A stretch of 64,000 nucleotides of DNA from contig NZ_CP036533.1 of the NCBI RefSeq assembly GCF_024585265.1, positions 8,221,881-8,285,880 on the forward strand, in the 5' to 3' direction. Position 1 is the stretch's first letter; each line of letters starts with the position of its first letter. The translations under genes were made by a program, and so were the position numbers. Shown one piece after another: positions 62,104 to 64,000 of the stretch. Below the pieces are notes generated by a model that worked only from the letters and a program-made list of their open reading frames with translations, was not told the DNA's origin and searched no databases. Source of the DNA: Bradyrhizobium sp. WBAH42 (GTDB lineage: Bacteria; Pseudomonadota; Alphaproteobacteria; Rhizobiales; Xanthobacteraceae).

Positions 62104-62314
62104 AATACGGCCGAAAGTCGCCCACACCCCGTCTTCGCCGTCCCAGCTGCCGCGGCTCGCCGCCTTGGAGTACTCCGTGGCGCGCCCCTCGAAGAAATTG
62201 GCGTGCTCGACGCCATTGAGAATCTCGACGAGCCACGGCAGCGGATGCGCCTTGAGCTGGGTGAACCCGCCCTCCTTCGCCTCGAAGAAGCCGAAGACCG
62301 GGGCAATCCGGAGT
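62104..62314 (-). CDS. nrdB: NrdB C-terminal end
   Basis: [51 protein letters not shown]. 62188-62314 equals 23292-23418, so this 211-bp block completes nrdB. The translated stop lies just before 62104 or at the join. Confidence 0.85.
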
Positions 62315-62521
62315 AGGCTGTCGATATCGACCGCTCGCAATTCGACCTGATTGCGCACAGGCTCGCGCAGCCGAGGTGCGCCTTGCGGCACCGCTTCGGT
62401 TCGTGCCGACTGCTCCGGCAATTCACCAAAAAGTCCGTCGTCAGCCATCATCCTCTCCAGCAGATCAGTCTGCCCAGAGAATCACATTCGTCTGACGCGC
62501 GGTACAAAAGATTCACAGTCT
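62315..62521 (-). pseudogene. IS1182 transposase start and element end
   Basis: 62315-62441 equals 39102-39228; ATG at 62451 or 62448 (MADDGLFGELPEQSARTEAV) completes the IS1182 gene at 37910-39228. The remaining 70 bases to GATTCACAG (about 62510-62518) are the leader and terminal end. Confidence 0.8.
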
Positions 62522-62648
62522 CGTAGGACCTCCTACCCTTGGTCAAGGGGAACGTCCTTATAGGGCAATATGGTAGCGCCGTGCTCGATGCAGTCCAGGA
62601 CGCTGCGCGCCGGCTTTGCCGGTGCCTTCGGCATCCTGGACAGCATCT
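62522..62648. repeat. 127-bp IS110 right end, inverted copy
   Basis: Reverse complement of 34776-34902, the tail of the IS110 element at 33222. Abuts the next IS3 segment directly. Confidence 0.8.
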
Positions 62649-62684
62649 CGAGATGCGCGACAGCCTTCCGCTTGGCCGCGGGCG

Positions 62685-62954
62685 TCACCACTTCTTTCCC
62701 AAAAGGTCCTTCAACGCCGCATTGTCCAGCATGGCGTCAGCCAGGAGCCGCTTCAGCTTCGTGTTCTCGTCCTCCTCCAGCGTCCTCAGCCGCTTGGCCT
62801 CGGAGACGTCCATCCCGCCGTACTTGGCCTTCCATTTGTAGATGCTGGCGTCGCTCACGCCGTGCTTGCGGCATAGATCGGCGACCGACACCCCGGCCTC
62901 GTGCTCCTTCAAGATCCCGATAATCTGCTCTTCCGTAAAGCGGCTACGCTTCAT
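62685..62954 (-). CDS. IS3-family OrfA (IS407-like)
   Basis: 89 residues: [37 protein letters not shown], leucine zipper LEEDENTKLKRLLADAML and end LLGKKW. 62649-62775 is the reverse complement of 52773-52899, so its OrfB continues at 52857 and then 57516. Complete gene. Confidence 0.9.
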   Translation of the reverse strand: MKRSRFTEEQIIGILKEHEAGVSVADLCRKHGVSDASIYKWKAKYGGMDVSEAKRLRTLEEDENTKLKRLLADAMLDNAALKDLLGKKW

Positions 62955-62984
62955 GCTCTGGTCCTCGTCGTGGGCCAGAACGGG

Positions 62985-63282
62985 GCGCCATTGCCGGTGT
63001 AGCTCCAGGCGCCGTTGGCATCGATCGTGAAGTCGCCGTAGGTCCCGGGAACATTGCTCTGCGCTACGACATGGGCCTGACCCGTGTCGGGATCCACAAT
63101 CGTCAGCTGACCGGAGGCGTTCAATGCGGCGGCAGTGTCACCTTCCGTGACGGACTTCGAGTCCGAAGAGACCGTGGCAGTGTCGTTGGTGCCGGTGATG
63201 GTCACCGTCACCGTGCCGCTCGCGGTGCCGTCCTGGCTGGTGACCGTGAACTGGTCCTGCACCTGCTGGCCGGCGGTGAGCT
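62985..63282 (-). CDS. VCBS repeat, one further unit
   Basis: TVTSQDGTASGTVTVTITGT NDTATVSSDSKSVTEGD, LTIVDPDTGQAHVVAQSNVP GTYGDFTIDANGAWSYTGNG. Same protein as 52034-52772 but a different unit (TGQAHVV against TGEAHVV, VPGTY against VHGTY). Confidence 0.82.
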
Positions 63283-63772
63283 AGATACGCTGACGCCGTG
63301 GGCTTCGTCGTTGCGCGATGCCAAGCAACGCATCCGTCCGCTGTTTACGCAGGAGCGGGTCGCGGCCGCGGCGGGACAGTTTCTCGACGGACTGTGGGGC
63401 AACGAGCCGACGCGCTGCGCGATATTGTGCGTGAATACGCGCTGGAAACGCTCGGCGATGAGGACGCGGTTCTGGTCATCGATGAGACCGGCTTTTTGAA
63501 ACAGGGCAAGGCCTCATGCGGCGTCGCACGCCAGATACGCTGACGCCGTGGGCTTCGTCGTTGCGCGATGCCAAGCAACGCATCCGTCCGCTGTTTACGC
63601 AGGAGCGGGTCGCGGCCGCGGCGGGACAGTTTCTCGACGGACTGTGGGGCAACGAGCCGCGCAAGACGGGTTGGATGCGGGCGGAAGCGGCCGGCGATCC
63701 AGCCCGTGGCGCCAGCAGGCGATCCTGGGTCGGGGCAGTGGGATGCCGACGCGCTGCGCGATATTGTGCGTG
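63283..63772 (+). pseudogene. IS701 transposase pieces, three joined scraps
   Basis: 63283-63409 and 63533-63659 are identical (DTLTPWASSLRDAKQRIRPL), also inverted at 56164-56290. About 63406-63534 matches, inverted, the first Asp region near 51906-52034. 63660-63772 supplies the missing link (RKTGWMRAEAAGD... up to DADALRDIVR). Together with 51214-52033 they rebuild most of one IS701 gene. Confidence 0.8.
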
Positions 63773-64000
63773 GCTGCCGCACATTAGCGTACACATGGCC
63801 CGGCAAACCACCGAGCCAGGCTTCGACGGCATTCACCGTCTCGATCATGCAGGTGAAATCGCGGCCTTGAATGACCTTCTCGACCAGGCGGAGCTTTTCG
63901 TCGGCCGCATTGGGATCCAGGTCCCAGACAGTGATGGTCGCTGTGACAAAGGCTTGTCCGATCTGGTCGGACCCCAGTTCCTGCAACGCCGCGTCGGCAT
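63773..64000 (-). CDS. trbE: trbE middle fragment linking alleles
   Basis: 63773-63899 equals 39229-39355 and the inverted 15675-15801; 63874-64000 equals 46283-46409. So this 228-bp piece joins trbE allele 2 to the shared C-terminal half. The window's last base coincides with the end of that 127-mer. Confidence 0.85.

Overview
The bulk of this window looks like Bradyrhizobium DNA. Evidence: a TtsI-type tts box in front of a putative type III effector, Bradyrhizobium-type flagellins, a P-type tra/trb conjugation gene set of the kind carried by rhizobial integrative elements, a repABC plasmid remnant, and a dense mix of IS3, IS5, IS66, IS110, IS256, IS481, IS630, IS701 and IS1182 family elements. 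Coding GC is high except in clearly foreign pieces.

The window is not one natural stretch of chromosome. It is a string of about 55 blocks laid end to end without N gaps. Wherever a block end can be compared with another part of the window, the shared stretch is 127 bases long, in direct or inverted orientation, and two such 127-mers often abut exactly at a join (217|218, 5091|5092, 18352|18353, 20876|20877, 23291|23292, 27741|27742, 29668|29669, 54740|54741 and others). That is what a concatenation of de Bruijn-graph contigs built with k=127 would look like. Gene order across joins should therefore not be trusted, and reading frames crossing joins are chimeric.

Layout. 1-5091: IS3 remnants, small hypothetical genes, a deleted IS66 element, and a repABC remnant (parS-like palindrome plus repA with an amber codon). 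5092-9533: tts box, a 748-residue putative type III effector, then about 1.1 kb of apparently empty DNA and an IS256 end. 9534-15674: IS debris, a DUF3892 gene, a truncated SIR2 gene and a complete IS66 with a UPF0149 passenger. 15675-20876: trbE 3' part, trbJ, trbK, trbL start, relaxase end, traG, CopG-like gene. 20877-25630: PilZ protein, small genes, nrdB/nrdA. 25631-29668: S9 peptidase pseudogene, CopG end, MFS transporter, trbB start. 29669-44028: an IS element, tandem flagellin pieces, IS110, IS5, trbG/trbF/trbL, IS1182, trbE/trbD interrupted by IS256, IS110 and IS3. 44029-54740: trbB, trbC, flagellin centre, trbE, two trbL alleles, relaxase, IS5, IS701, VCBS repeats, IS3, trbC-trbD-trbE start, CopG end. 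54741-61976: mostly short foreign fragments (about 370-470 bp) resembling E. coli torY, yeaV and fumC, myxobacterial mfd and a thioesterase, a Tn3 transposase, IS26, and mycobacterial eccC. 61977-64000: small repeat blocks (nrdB end, IS ends, VCBS, IS701, trbE).

Taken together, the pieces rebuild the order relaxase-traG-copG-trbB-C-D-E-J-K-L-F-G in at least two alleles. One allele has an MFS transporter between copG and trbB. One trbD allele is cut by IS256. I see no convincing new system; the most interesting native items are the tts-box effector, the MFS cargo in the trb operon and the repABC remnant.
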